A DNA stretch of 64,000 nucleotides from Butyricimonas paravirosa (GCF_032878955.1 NZ_CP043839.1:2480001-2544000); one strand, 5' to 3'; counted from the first letter of the stretch, positions 16,545 through 25,721 are shown. Notes: generated by a model not told the origin, from the sequence alone. Numbers and translations: made by a program.

Positions 16545-17240
16545 ATGGCTAAATTATATCTGATCCCAACTCCTGTTGGCAATCTTGAAGACATCACGCT
16601 GAGAGCGCTTCGTATACTAAAAGAAGTACCTCTTGTACTTGCCGAAGACACCCGTACCTCTGCGAAACTATTAAAACATTACGAGATCAACACCCCCCTG
16701 CTCTCACATCATAAATTCAACGAACACCAGCAAGTGAGTCGTATTGCCGAGCGTATTGCACGAGGCGAAGACATAGCCTTAATCAGTGATGCCGGGACAC
16801 CAGGAATCTCCGACCCGGGATTTCTACTTGTACGTACTTGTATCGAACAAGGAATAGAAACTGAATGTCTGCCTGGAGCCACGGCATTTGTTCCCGCTCT
16901 CGTCAATTCCGGTCTACCCTGCGACCGTTTTTGTTTTGAAGGATTCCTGCCACAAAAGAAAGGTCGTCAAAAAAAACTTATAACTCTTGCTGAAGAGGAA
17001 CGTACAATGATATTCTACGAATCACCATTCCGTCTGGTAAAGGCCCTCGAACAGATGGCTGAATTCTTCGGCGAAAACCGACATGCTTGTGTAGCTCGCG
17101 AGATCAGTAAACTTTTCGAAGATTTCCAGCGAGGTACGTTGAAAGAACTAATTGATCATTTTACCGAAAACGGGGTAAAAGGAGAAATCGTCATGATCGT
17201 GGAAGGTAAACCCAAAAAAGAAGAGGAAGAATCAGAATAA
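16545..17240 (+). CDS. rsmI: 16S rRNA (cytidine-1402-2'-O)-methyltransferase RsmI
   Basis: Start set at MAKLYLIPTPVGNL, where family similarity begins; the open frame continues 67 codons upstream without support. 231 residues of a tetrapyrrole-methylase-like fold: PTPVGNLEDITLRA, the conserved AEDTRTS, SDAGTPGISDPG (SAM pocket), and GFLPQKKGRQKKL. It methylates the 2'-O of C1402 in the 16S rRNA P-site with RsmH. The C-terminal Lys/Glu-rich tail is short. Monocistronic, with a terminator-like hairpin downstream. Confidence 0.93.
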   Translation: MAKLYLIPTPVGNLEDITLRALRILKEVPLVLAEDTRTSAKLLKHYEINTPLLSHHKFNEHQQVSRIAERIARGEDIALISDAGTPGISDPGFLLVRTCIEQGIETECLPGATAFVPALVNSGLPCDRFCFEGFLPQKKGRQKKLITLAEEERTMIFYESPFRLVKALEQMAEFFGENRHACVAREISKLFEDFQRGTLKELIDHFTENGVKGEIVMIVEGKPKKEEEESE

Positions 17241-17242
17241 AA

Positions 17243-17266
17243 ATGGGGACTCCACCAAGTCCCCAT
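17243..17266. terminator. terminator between rsmI and aqpZ
   Basis: A 9-bp stem ATGGGGACT/AGTCCCCAT with a 6-nt loop. The T-run is better on the minus strand (ATTTTTATTC), so it mainly serves aqpZ and may also stop rsmI transcripts. Confidence 0.7.
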
Positions 17267-17274
17267 CTTCATAT

Positions 17275-17928
17275 TTATTTACATTTCTGACATTCGAAAT
17301 ATTTCCAGACTCCGGCAGCAAGGATAGCACCTAAAAATGGAGCGATAATGAACAACCATAACTGACTTAAAGCATTACCACCTTCAAAAATAGCAGGAGC
17401 AATACTTCGAGCCGGATTAACAGAAGTTCCTGTCACAGGGATACATACAATATGGATCAAAACCAAAGATAGACCAATTGCTAATCCCGCAAATCCGGCA
17501 GGAGCGTTAGCACTCGTGGACCCCAGAACAACAAGGATAAAGATAAAGGTAAACACCAACTCCGCCACAAAAGCCGGAACCATATTTCCTTCCCCGTACA
17601 TATTTGCACCCGTTCCTTCCAACCCCATCCCGGAAGAAATCACGTAAAGAATCGCCGAACCGATAAAAGCACCGATGACCTGAAATAACATATACATCCC
17701 AGCATCCTTTCCGCTCATTCGCCCCGTCAAGAAAACACCTAATGTAATAGCCGGATTAATATGACATCCGGAAATACCACCAATAGCATATGCCATTGCT
17801 ACCACAGACAAACCAAAAGCGAAAGCAATCCCCAAAAAACCGATTTCTGCTCCGGCAATAACAGCACTACCGCATCCCATAAGCACGAGTACCATAGTAC
17901 CAATCATTTCAGCTACATACTTTTTCAT
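17275..17928 (-). CDS. aqpZ: aquaporin Z-type water channel
   Basis: 217 residues, six predicted membrane helices and the two half-helix NPA boxes, HINPAIT and SVNPARS. The small selectivity-filter pattern (Arg after the second NPA, His in the fifth helix segment LVLIHIVCIPVTGTS) fits a water channel rather than a glycerol facilitator. Inner membrane. A -7 box lies 28 bases upstream. The C-terminus has an odd Cys pair, ECQKCK. Confidence 0.9.
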   Translation of the reverse strand: MKKYVAEMIGTMVLVLMGCGSAVIAGAEIGFLGIAFAFGLSVVAMAYAIGGISGCHINPAITLGVFLTGRMSGKDAGMYMLFQVIGAFIGSAILYVISSGMGLEGTGANMYGEGNMVPAFVAELVFTFIFILVVLGSTSANAPAGFAGLAIGLSLVLIHIVCIPVTGTSVNPARSIAPAIFEGGNALSQLWLFIIAPFLGAILAAGVWKYFECQKCK

Positions 17929-17955
17929 AAATTTGTTTTTAAGATTTTAGGATTA

Positions 17956-17963
17956 CAAATATA
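17956..17963 (-). promoter_or_regulatory. -7 box upstream of aqpZ (TATATTTG)
   Basis: Exact TAnnTTTG match on the minus strand. A small palindrome GGATAACATATCC lies just upstream. No clear -33 TTG. Confidence 0.5.
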
Positions 17964-17999
17964 CTATAAAATTAGGATATGTTATCCTGCTCAAAAAAA

Positions 18000-18038
18000 G
18001 AAAAGACTCCTATAACAATTGTCATAAGAGTCTTTTTT
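18000..18038 (-). terminator. eno terminator
   Basis: The stem AAAAGACTC (18001-18009) pairs with GAGTCTTTT (18028-18036), with more pairing inside, followed on the minus strand by CTTTTTTTG. It is 20 bases after the eno stop. Confidence 0.75.
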
Positions 18039-18057
18039 CCTATAAAATAAATTTCAA

Positions 18058-19341
18058 TTACTTGCTGAATTTCCGTCCGTAGAACTGAGCACTATCACCT
18101 AATTCTTCCTCGATCCGAAGTAATTGATTGTATTTTGCCATACGATCAGAACGACTTAATGATCCCGTCTTAATTTGTCCGGAATTGGTTGCCACCGCAA
18201 TATCCGCAATAGTCGCGTCCTCCGTCTCCCCGGAACGATGAGAAGTGACCGACGTGTAGCCGGCACGGTGAGCCATATCAATCGCATCCAATGTTTCGGT
18301 TAATGTACCAATCTGGTTTACCTTGATCAAAATGGAATTAGCACATCCCATTTCAATGCCTTTCTTCAAATATTGCACGTTTGTCACGAACAAATCATCC
18401 CCCACTAACTGGCAACGGTCCCCGATACGCTCTGTCAGTAATTTCCAGCCTTCCCAATCGTTCTCACTCATACCATCCTCGATAGAATCGATCGGGTAAC
18501 GGGATATTAATTCCTCCAGATAAGCTACCTGCTCGACTGAAGAACGCTTTGCGCCCGTTGCTCCTTCAAATTTAGAATAATCGTAAACTCCATCCTTATA
18601 GAATTCAGAAGAGGCACAATCCAACCCGATCATCACATCCTCACCCGCCTTATACCCGGCAGCCTCAATAGCTTTAATAATAGATTCCAAGGCATCTTCC
18701 GTTCCTTTCAATGCGGGAGCAAAACCACCCTCGTCACCCACGGCCGTACTCAACCCGCGATCGTGAAGAACTTTCTTCAAACTATGGAAAACCTCCGCAC
18801 CCATGCGCAAAGCCTCACGGAAAGATTCAGCCCCAACCGGACGAATCATAAACTCCTGGAACGCAATAGGGGCATCAGAATGAGATCCTCCGTTAATAAT
18901 ATTCATCATCGGCACCGGTAACACTTTTGCGTTTACACCACCGATATAACGATATAACGGCATTTCCAATGCGTTAGCAGCAGCTTTCGCACAAGCCAAA
19001 GACACTCCTAATAATGCATTGGCACCTAAATTACTTTTGGTCGGCGTACCGTCCAATTCCAATAAAACACGGTCAATCCCTACCTGATCGGTCACATTCA
19101 TTCCCAATAAGGCATCAGCAATCACCGTATTTACATTATTCACGGCTTTGGTTACCCCTTTACCGCCATATCTTTTCTTGTCTCCATCACGCAATTCCAA
19201 TGCTTCATGTTCTCCCGTGGACGCTCCGGACGGAACCGCAGCACGGCCCATCGCCCCACATTCCAGAATAACATCTACTTCTACGGTCGGATTTCCTCTT
19301 GAATCCAACACTTCTCTTCCAATAACTTCTGTAATATACAT
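18058..19341 (-). CDS. eno: enolase (phosphopyruvate hydratase)
   Basis: 427 residues, full length. It starts MYITEVIGREVLDSRGNPTVEVDV. Catalytic and metal segments are visible: SGASTGEHEALELRDGD, GDEGGFAP, the Asp/Glu metal ligands in MIGLDCASSEFY and SIEDGMSE, LVGDDLFVTN, ILIKVNQIGTLTE (catalytic Lys), and TSHRSGETED. It interconverts 2-phosphoglycerate and PEP in glycolysis. Monocistronic; a weak -7-like TATCTTAG is about 50 bases upstream. Confidence 0.98.
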   Translation of the reverse strand: MYITEVIGREVLDSRGNPTVEVDVILECGAMGRAAVPSGASTGEHEALELRDGDKKRYGGKGVTKAVNNVNTVIADALLGMNVTDQVGIDRVLLELDGTPTKSNLGANALLGVSLACAKAAANALEMPLYRYIGGVNAKVLPVPMMNIINGGSHSDAPIAFQEFMIRPVGAESFREALRMGAEVFHSLKKVLHDRGLSTAVGDEGGFAPALKGTEDALESIIKAIEAAGYKAGEDVMIGLDCASSEFYKDGVYDYSKFEGATGAKRSSVEQVAYLEELISRYPIDSIEDGMSENDWEGWKLLTERIGDRCQLVGDDLFVTNVQYLKKGIEMGCANSILIKVNQIGTLTETLDAIDMAHRAGYTSVTSHRSGETEDATIADIAVATNSGQIKTGSLSRSDRMAKYNQLLRIEEELGDSAQFYGRKFSK

Positions 19342-19569
19342 TCCTCTTAACTTTAAAAGTTCGTAAATAAATTGTTGTGACTAAGATACGTAAAACAATT
19401 GAAAAAGTCACATGATTTGGTTTATAAAGTTTATAAAGTTCCTTGTCATAAACTTTGGCCCCGCAATAAACTTTCCTCGGAAAGATTTGTCTTAATAGTG
19501 CGAAGATTTGGTTTGTAATTAAAAACACTCCATTCTTCGACGGAATGTTCAATTGTGTATAAAGTGTAT

Positions 19570-22035
19570 ATGAGTAAAGTAAAAGAAGCTGTTTTAGCTA
19601 TCTTCTTCACGTTGTTTGCCCTATCTACCTTTGCCCAAACGGGAAGTGTCAGGGGACGAATTATAGATGCTAAAACGAAGAAACCCTTAGAGTTTGTCAA
19701 CGTGAGTATCCGGGCCACGGGAACTCAAACCCCGTTAACCGGAACAGTCAGTGATTCAACCGGAGTTTTCCGTATCAACCGAGTGAAGAACGGGACTTAC
19801 ACGCTCACCGCCTCGTTTATCGGTTACAAATCCGTGGAAAAAGAATTCACGATCTCACCGACCGCGAGAAACGTAAACGTGAAAAACATCCTTTTAGAAG
19901 AAGACAGTCAAGTGATTGACGAGATAAAGGTTGTCGGCCAACGAGCACAAATGAGATTCGAAATCGACAAAAAAGTCTTCGACGTGGAATCCAATATTTC
20001 TCAAGCCGGAGGATCAGCCAGCGAGCTACTTGAAAATATTCCCTCGGTGGAGGTAGACAACGAGGGTGAAATCTCTTTACGGGGAAACTCAAGTGTTACG
20101 ATCTGGATCAATGGCAAGGCATCAGGCCTGTCCGCAGATAACCAAGCCCAAATACTAGAACAAATTCCTGCTGAAAGTATTGAGCGCATAGAATTGATCA
20201 CGAACCCCTCGGCCAAATTCAGCCCGGAAGGGACTTCCGGAATCATCAACATTATTTTGAAGAAAAACCGGAAAGCCGGATATTACGGTAGTTTCCAAGT
20301 CGGGGCCGATATTTTAGGCGGGTATAATGCCAGCGGTAGTATCAATTACAGTAGTGGTAAGATTGAATCCTACCTTAACGTCGGGTACCGCCAAAGGAAA
20401 TCGGAAGGTAAGGATAATACAGATCGTATTAATCTGGATGACCAAGGTAATCCGGTCTCCTACTTGAACCAGAAAGGCTGGAACGATCGGGATGGCGGTT
20501 CACTCTTCACTCGGGCAGGTCTAACACTACACCTCACCCAGACCGACCATATCGGAATTGAAGGATTCGGACATTTCGGGAACCGGAATTCCAACAACAC
20601 CATTCGTTACGAAAGCGATGTCCCTAGCTCGTTCACCAGTAGCGAACGTATCAGCGATTCTGACAACTCCTCCAAAGGGGGCAACATCAACCTCGACTAC
20701 AAGCATGAATTCAGCGAAAGCAGTAATCTCGTGGCTCGTGCTTCGTGGGATTTATGGGTTTCTGACGGGACCAGTACATACAAACAACATTCCCTCTACC
20801 CAGAAAATAAAGAAACCTCTTCCTGGCAAAAACAGGAAAGTGACAACCGTTCACAAAGCTGGGAATTTCAAGCAGACTACGTGAACCAATTCACGGAAGA
20901 AAGTAAGTTGGAGGCAGGTTATAAAGGTACGCTCAGCAGCCAAAAAAGTCCCGTGGAAACCTATTCCGGTGAAACGGAAACGACAGCCGATTTTGACGAG
21001 TTATTATATAACAAATACTCTTACGACCGAAATATCCAAGCCTTATACGCCACGTTCTCCACGAAAGTGAATAACTTCGGGTTGCAACTAGGCTTACGGG
21101 GAGAATACACGGACACGGAGACCAAATCACTGGGGTACGGAGAAACCGAGGCCACGGCCATTCCTTATAAAGACGACTATTTCAGTTTATTCCCCAGCCT
21201 GTTCCTCTCGTACAGTCTTCCGAAAAATCATGAAATACAGGTCAACTACACCCGACGAATTTCACGTCCCAGAGGCTGGCAATTGAACCCGTTTATGAAC
21301 ATGACCGATTCACTCAATATCTCGTTCGGAAATCCTTACCTTTCTCCGGAATATTCCAATTCCTTCGAGTTGAATTACATCAAGACTTGGGAAAAACACA
21401 CGCTATCCGTCTCCACCTACTACCGGAACACGGACGACGTGATCCAACGTATTCGTTACCGGGAAGGAGATGTCATGAAAAGTACGTCGGCGAACATTAC
21501 ACAATCTTCTTCTGCCGGAGCCGAAATCGTGGCAAAAAACAAACTACTGAAATTCTTGGACTTTACAACAACCCTGAATTTCTATTATAACGAACTGGAA
21601 GGCTTTTCTTACCTCCCGGCAGGAGCAGACACCCCGGTTACAGGAGAACGGGACGATAACTTCTCCTGGACAGGTAAAATCATTGCCAATGCCATGCTAC
21701 CGTACGCCATCTCGTTACAGGCTACCGGAAGCTACAACTCCAAACAGATTATTGCTCAAGGCCACCGGGAGGCAAGTTACCGCTTAGATCTGGGAGCCCG
21801 GAAGTTTTTCTTTGACCGGAAAATAAACCTTAGTATAAGCGTGCAGGACATTTTGAATTCCCGTAGTTGGCACAGCATCACTTCCGGTAACGGGTTTAAA
21901 CAAGATAGTGATAGTTGGAGAAAAGGCGGGGTTTTCCGTTTCACGTTAAGCTACAACTTCGGAAACATGAAAGCTTCCAAGCAAAAGCAACAGCGCCCTT
22001 CGGAAGAGATGAACATGATGGAAGAAGAGTTTTAA
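19570..22035 (+). CDS. outer-membrane beta-barrel protein (TonB-receptor-like, OMP_b-brl_3 type)
   Basis: Start set at the ATG giving MSKVKEAVLAIFF; a GTG 15 bases upstream is less likely. 821 residues: signal peptide ending FAQ, a carboxypeptidase-regulatory-like domain (SVRGRIIDAKTKKPLEFVNV), a plug-like part (ASELLENIPSVEVDNEGEISLRG ... GIINIILKKN), then a large barrel. The C-terminus is an acidic Met-rich tail after FTLSYNFG. Family members are TonB-dependent receptors without a SusD partner, cargo unknown. It stands alone between divergent eno and a convergent HTH fragment. Confidence 0.85.
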   Translation: MSKVKEAVLAIFFTLFALSTFAQTGSVRGRIIDAKTKKPLEFVNVSIRATGTQTPLTGTVSDSTGVFRINRVKNGTYTLTASFIGYKSVEKEFTISPTARNVNVKNILLEEDSQVIDEIKVVGQRAQMRFEIDKKVFDVESNISQAGGSASELLENIPSVEVDNEGEISLRGNSSVTIWINGKASGLSADNQAQILEQIPAESIERIELITNPSAKFSPEGTSGIINIILKKNRKAGYYGSFQVGADILGGYNASGSINYSSGKIESYLNVGYRQRKSEGKDNTDRINLDDQGNPVSYLNQKGWNDRDGGSLFTRAGLTLHLTQTDHIGIEGFGHFGNRNSNNTIRYESDVPSSFTSSERISDSDNSSKGGNINLDYKHEFSESSNLVARASWDLWVSDGTSTYKQHSLYPENKETSSWQKQESDNRSQSWEFQADYVNQFTEESKLEAGYKGTLSSQKSPVETYSGETETTADFDELLYNKYSYDRNIQALYATFSTKVNNFGLQLGLRGEYTDTETKSLGYGETEATAIPYKDDYFSLFPSLFLSYSLPKNHEIQVNYTRRISRPRGWQLNPFMNMTDSLNISFGNPYLSPEYSNSFELNYIKTWEKHTLSVSTYYRNTDDVIQRIRYREGDVMKSTSANITQSSSAGAEIVAKNKLLKFLDFTTTLNFYYNELEGFSYLPAGADTPVTGERDDNFSWTGKIIANAMLPYAISLQATGSYNSKQIIAQGHREASYRLDLGARKFFFDRKINLSISVQDILNSRSWHSITSGNGFKQDSDSWRKGGVFRFTLSYNFGNMKASKQKQQRPSEEMNMMEEEF

Positions 22036-22244
22036 TTTTTAATTATCACTTCCCAACGTCCACCTTTGTCCGGCCCGATTCTGCGGAGTATTCCGTCAGC
22101 TTTGAGCCGGGCAAAATGTTTTTCTACCGCTTTCGACGAAATCCCGATCCGTGTCGCAACAGCCGTGGCACTCAACATCGGATCTTCCAATAACAAGGAA
22201 ATAATTTTCTCCCTACCTTTTTTTATTTTTCTCCCTACGGCCAA
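22032..22244 (-). pseudogene. stray C-terminal winged-HTH fragment
   Basis: 70 codons from a TTG. The translation (KGREKIISLLLEDP ... ISSKAVEKHFARLKADGILRRIG) looks like the C-terminal winged helix of AlbA_2/RecG-type ATP-binding regulators, which are normally over 400 residues long. There is no ATG or obvious RBS, and the frame runs upstream straight into the rplQ terminator hairpin. The 3' end overlaps the stop of the outer-membrane protein gene by four bases. It is most likely the remnant of a deleted gene; a tiny stand-alone DNA-binding protein is the alternative. Confidence 0.5.
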
Positions 22245-22260
22245 AACAATCGTTCCCCTA

Positions 22261-22297
22261 AAAAATAACCCCGGACGTATTGCCCGGGGTTATTTTT
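22261..22297. terminator. terminator of the ribosomal superoperon
   Basis: Perfect 14-bp stem (22261-22274 with 22284-22297), GC core AACCCCGG/CCGGGGTT, with A/T runs on both sides, 17 bases after the rplQ stop. Confidence 0.9.
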
Positions 22298-22313
22298 TAT
22301 CTGGAATAATACT

Positions 22314-22820
22314 TTATTCAGCTTTCGGAGCTTCTTCCGTAGCAGGAGCCTCAGCCACCTGAGTTTCCTCGGTAGCGGCAGGAGCAGCCTCTTTCTTAGC
22401 AGAAGGTCTTCTACGACGAGTAGTTTTCTTAGCCTCTTCTTTCTTCACTTCAGTATAAGTCGTGTTATAATCCACCAACTCAATCATACACATTTCAGCG
22501 TTATCCCCCAAACGGTTACCCAATTTCAAAATACGGGTATATCCTCCCGGACGATTAGCAATTTTTTGTGCAACGTCACCGAACATTTCAGCAACAACTT
22601 CTTTGCGACGAAGGTAAGAGAAGACGGTTCTTCTAGAGTGAGTCGTGTCGTTTTTGGCTTTCGTCAAAAGCGGCTCAACATAGACCTTTAGGGCCTTAGC
22701 TTTAGCTAGTGTCGTTTGGATTCTCTTGTGAAGAATCAAAGAACAAGCCATATTAGAAAGTAGAGCATGTCTGTGAGAACTAGTTCTACCTAAATGGTTA
22801 ATTTTCTTATTATGTCTCAT
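22314..22820 (-). CDS. rplQ: 50S ribosomal protein L17
   Basis: 168 residues. The L17 core (MRHNKKINHLGRTSSHRHAL ... YTRILKLGNRLGDNAEMCMIELVD) covers about 1-118. It is followed by a 50-residue Lys then Ala/Glu-rich low-complexity tail, absent in the E. coli protein (127 residues) but common in Bacteroidota. Last gene of the superoperon, 5 bases after rpoA. Confidence 0.96.
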   Translation of the reverse strand: MRHNKKINHLGRTSSHRHALLSNMACSLILHKRIQTTLAKAKALKVYVEPLLTKAKNDTTHSRRTVFSYLRRKEVVAEMFGDVAQKIANRPGGYTRILKLGNRLGDNAEMCMIELVDYNTTYTEVKKEEAKKTTRRRRPSAKKEAAPAATEETQVAEAPATEEAPKAE

Positions 22821-22825
22821 TTTAC

Positions 22826-23818
22826 TTATTCTTTGTCTAATTTATACTTGGCAACATCCATACCGAATTCAAGGTTATTGTTCTCCAGAAGGGCTTCCAA
22901 CTCAGTCAAAGACTTCTTACCGAAATTTCTAAACTTCAACAAGTCGTTCTTATTAAATTGAACAAGCTCACCCAAAGTTTCAACCTCAGCTGACTTCAAA
23001 CAATTCAATGCACGCACGGAAAGATCCATGTCCACAAGTTTCGTCTTCAACAGCTGACGCATATGCAATACCTCTTCATCAAACTCTTCGTTTCCATATT
23101 TATCCTCTGTTTCAAGAGTAATTTTCTCGTCAGAGAACAACATGAAGTGATGGATCAAGATTTTAGCAGCCTCTTTCAACGCATCCGTGGGATTGATAGA
23201 ACCATCAGTCTCGATGTCGAAAACCAAACGTTCATAGTCAGTTTTTCCTTCTACACGGTAGTTCTCAATCTCGTATTTCACGTTTTTAATCGGCGTGTAA
23301 ATAGCATCGATAGGAATTACACCAATCTCGGCATCTACAGGCATATTCTCTGAAGCAGGAACATAACCGCGTCCTTTTTGAATGGTCAACTCCATGTCTA
23401 GGCTCGTGGAAGTATCCATGTTGCAGATTACCAATTCCGGGTTCAAAACCTCAAACCCTTTCAGGAATTGATTCATATCACCGGCAGTAAACGTCTCCTG
23501 TCCAGAAACGGTAACGGTCAACTTTTCATTCTCCACGTCCTCCACTTTTCTTTTTAACCGAACCTGTTTCAAGTTCAAGATAATCTCGGTTACATCTTCA
23601 ATGACACCAGGGATTGTCGCAAACTCATGATCTACACCTTGAATTTTAATACCGGTAATCGCAAAGCCTTCCAAAGAAGACAACAAGATTCTGCGTAGTG
23701 GATTACCAATAGTGATGCCGTAACCTGGCTCCAACGGGCGGAATTCGAATTTACCGAATCTATCCGTTGATTCAAGCATGATTACTTTGTCCGGTTTCTG
23801 GAAAGCTAATATTGCCAT
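22826..23818 (-). CDS. rpoA: RNA polymerase subunit alpha
   Basis: 330 residues. N-terminal dimerisation domain with the conserved LRRILLSSLEGFAITGIKIQG; linker; C-terminal domain with LDMDLSVRALNCLKSAEVETLGELV and FRNFGKKSLTELEALL, the helices that contact UP elements and activators. It seeds RNAP assembly. It sits in the usual alpha-operon place between rpsD and rplQ. Confidence 0.98.
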   Translation of the reverse strand: MAILAFQKPDKVIMLESTDRFGKFEFRPLEPGYGITIGNPLRRILLSSLEGFAITGIKIQGVDHEFATIPGVIEDVTEIILNLKQVRLKRKVEDVENEKLTVTVSGQETFTAGDMNQFLKGFEVLNPELVICNMDTSTSLDMELTIQKGRGYVPASENMPVDAEIGVIPIDAIYTPIKNVKYEIENYRVEGKTDYERLVFDIETDGSINPTDALKEAAKILIHHFMLFSDEKITLETEDKYGNEEFDEEVLHMRQLLKTKLVDMDLSVRALNCLKSAEVETLGELVQFNKNDLLKFRNFGKKSLTELEALLENNNLEFGMDVAKYKLDKE

Positions 23819-23834
23819 ATATATTTTTATTTTA

Positions 23835-24443
23835 CTACTTAGAATACAACTCTACGATTAACTGCTCTTTAATGTTCTCTGGAATATCTGCTCTTTCCGG
23901 AACATTAAGTAGTTTACCACTCATAGCTGCAGCATCCCACTCTAACCAAGAGTATCTGCTACTTCTATTTCCTCTCAATGATTCGTTAATCACTTCCAGT
24001 GCCTTAGATTTCTCTCTTACAGCAACAACATCTCCCGGACGAACGTGACATGAAGGAATGTTACATACGTGACCGTTAATAGTGATGTGTCTGTGAGAAA
24101 CAAACTGACGGGCAGCCGCACGGGTAGGAGCGATTCCTAAACGATAAACCACGTTATCCAAACGACATTCCAACAATTGAAGTAATACCTCACCGGTTAC
24201 TCCCTTACTACTTTCAGCTCTCTCGAATAAGATACGGAATTGTCTTTCCAACAAACCGTAAGTATATTTTGCTTTTTGTTTTTCTTTCAACTGAGTACCG
24301 TACTCAGAGATTTTCTTTCTACGATGAGCAATACCGTGTTGTCCGGGAGGGTAATTACGATGTTCTAACGCTTTATCCGGTCCAAAAATGGGCTCACCAA
24401 ATTTTCTTGCTATCTTAGACTTAGGTCCTGTATATCTAGCCAT
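23835..24443 (-). CDS. rpsD: 30S ribosomal protein S4
   Basis: 202 residues starting MARYTGPKSKIARKFGEPIFG; S4-type RNA-binding domain with LECRLDNVVYRLGIAPTRAAARQFVSHRHI. Primary 16S rRNA assembly protein; in E. coli it represses the alpha operon. The 106-base spacer to rpsK upstream holds AT-word inverted repeats. It has no zinc-binding Cys cluster at the N-terminus (C- type). Confidence 0.97.
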   Translation of the reverse strand: MARYTGPKSKIARKFGEPIFGPDKALEHRNYPPGQHGIAHRRKKISEYGTQLKEKQKAKYTYGLLERQFRILFERAESSKGVTGEVLLQLLECRLDNVVYRLGIAPTRAAARQFVSHRHITINGHVCNIPSCHVRPGDVVAVREKSKALEVINESLRGNRSSRYSWLEWDAAAMSGKLLNVPERADIPENIKEQLIVELYSK

Positions 24444-24450
24444 TTTATTA

Positions 24451-24546
24451 TGATTTTAAATTTTAGATTTTAAATTTTAAATTGTCGCGATTCTTCAAAT
24501 CGTTCGAACCTCAAATTTTACAATTTACAATTTACAATTTAAAATT
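24451..24546. repeat. AT-rich word-repeat inverted repeat in the rpsK/rpsD spacer
   Basis: The left part is built of GATTTTAAATTT-like words, the right part of CAATTTA words (TTTACAATTTACAATTTA). They are partly complementary around a small central hairpin CGATT-CTTCA-AATCG (24488-24502). Same architecture as at 31803 and 37439. Confidence 0.65.
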
Positions 24547-24549
24547 ACA

Positions 24550-24939
24550 TTAGACTCTTCTCCGTTTGGGAGGACGACATCCATTGTGCGGAAGTGGCGT
24601 AACATCAATGATCTCGGCAACTTCGATTCCGCAAGCGTGGATAGCACGAATTGCTGATTCTCTACCGTTACCCGGTCCTTTGACATATACCTTAACTTTT
24701 CTCATTCCCAAATCGAAAGCAACTTTACCACAATCGGTAGCTGCTGTCTGGGCTGCATAAGGGGTGTTTTTCTTTGATCCTCTAAATCCCATCTTACCTG
24801 CTGATGACCAAGAGATGACTTGTCCACTTGAATTAGTCAACGAGATAATGATGTTATTAAAAGATGAATGAACGTGTGCTTGTCCCACGGCTTCAACTTT
24901 AACTAGCCGTTTCTTGTTTGATGTAGACTTCTTTGCCAT
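24550..24939 (-). CDS. rpsK: 30S ribosomal protein S11
   Basis: 129 residues. Signature GPGNGRESAIRAIHACGIEVAEIIDVTPLPHNGCRPPKRRRV is present in full; platform protein near the mRNA exit. The N-terminus carries a basic extension MAKKSTSNKKR. It lies 18 bases after rpsM. Confidence 0.97.
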   Translation of the reverse strand: MAKKSTSNKKRLVKVEAVGQAHVHSSFNNIIISLTNSSGQVISWSSAGKMGFRGSKKNTPYAAQTAATDCGKVAFDLGMRKVKVYVKGPGNGRESAIRAIHACGIEVAEIIDVTPLPHNGCRPPKRRRV

Positions 24940-24957
24940 AATTCAATCTCTAATCAA

Positions 24958-25335
24958 TTATTTAGTTGCTTTCTTCTTGTTAGCAACAGTTTTCTTTTTA
25001 CCCTTTCTCGTACGGGCATTGTTCTTCGTACTTTGTCCTCTTACCGGAAGACCGATACGATGTCTGATTCCTCTGTAACAACCGATATCCATCAGTCGTT
25101 TGATGTTCATTTGGACTGAAGTTCTCAACTCTCCTTCTACTTTGTACCCACCATTGATGACATTACGTACAGCAGCTAGTTGATCGTCATTCCAATCCTT
25201 TACCTTAGTGTCAAAATCGATGCCGGCCTTTTCTAATATGGTCCTGGCACTACTTCTACCTATACCAAAGATATAGGTCAGAGCTATCTCCCCTCTCTTG
25301 TTTGAGGGCAAATCTACACCAACGATTCTTGCCAT
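24958..25335 (-). CDS. rpsM: 30S ribosomal protein S13
   Basis: 125 residues starting MARIVGVDLPSNKRGEIALTY; helix-two-turn-helix (GIGRSSARTILEKAGI) and the basic C-terminal tail (RGQSTKNNARTRKGKKK) that reaches the P-site tRNA. First gene after rpmJ in the alpha block. Confidence 0.97.
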   Translation of the reverse strand: MARIVGVDLPSNKRGEIALTYIFGIGRSSARTILEKAGIDFDTKVKDWNDDQLAAVRNVINGGYKVEGELRTSVQMNIKRLMDIGCYRGIRHRIGLPVRGQSTKNNARTRKGKKKTVANKKKATK

Positions 25336-25368
25336 AAATCTCTTTTACTCTTTTTACTAAATTAATAA

Positions 25369-25485
25369 TCAACCCTGACGTTGTTTGAACTTCGGGTTCT
25401 TTTTGCAAATGACGTACAAAACGCCTTTTCTTCTTACAATCTTGCAATCAGCACTACGCTTCTTAACAGATGCTCTTACCTTCAT
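25369..25485 (-). CDS. rpmJ: 50S ribosomal protein L36
   Basis: 38 codons, MKVRASVKKRSADCKIV ... PKFKQRQG. The family core is clear, but two of the four zinc ligands of classical L36 are missing: only C14 and C27 remain, while the first Cys and the His are replaced (KRSADC, PKFK). Probably a zinc-free or zinc-poor variant. It lies between infA and rpsM, the usual place. Confidence 0.95.
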   Translation of the reverse strand: MKVRASVKKRSADCKIVRRKGVLYVICKKNPKFKQRQG

Positions 25486-25496
25486 TGCTCAACAAT

Positions 25497-25718
25497 TTAA
25501 TTTTTATATCTAAATGTTATCCTACCTTTCGTGAGATCGTAAGGGGACATATCCACTCTCACTCTATCTCCCGGAAGTATCTTTATATAGTGCATTCGCA
25601 TCTTTCCCGAAATGTGGGCTGTTATAATATGCCCGTTTTCCAGTTCAACACGAAACATAGCATTTGACAATGCTTCCGTTATTACTCCATCTTGCTCTAT
25701 CGAAGGCTGTTTCGCCAT
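25497..25718 (-). CDS. infA: translation initiation factor IF-1
   Basis: 73 residues of an S1/OB fold: MAKQPSIEQDGVITEALSNA ... LPGDRVRVDMSPYDLTKGRITFRYK. It binds the 30S A site during initiation. It is three bases after map and 11 bases before rpmJ, so the block is tightly coupled. Confidence 0.97.
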   Translation of the reverse strand: MAKQPSIEQDGVITEALSNAMFRVELENGHIITAHISGKMRMHYIKILPGDRVRVDMSPYDLTKGRITFRYKN

Positions 25719-25721
25719 AAT

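Noticed and set aside
19446..19718. Minus-strand 90-codon frame between eno and the outer-membrane protein
   Set aside because: It overlaps the signal peptide region of the plus-strand gene and has no family resemblance.
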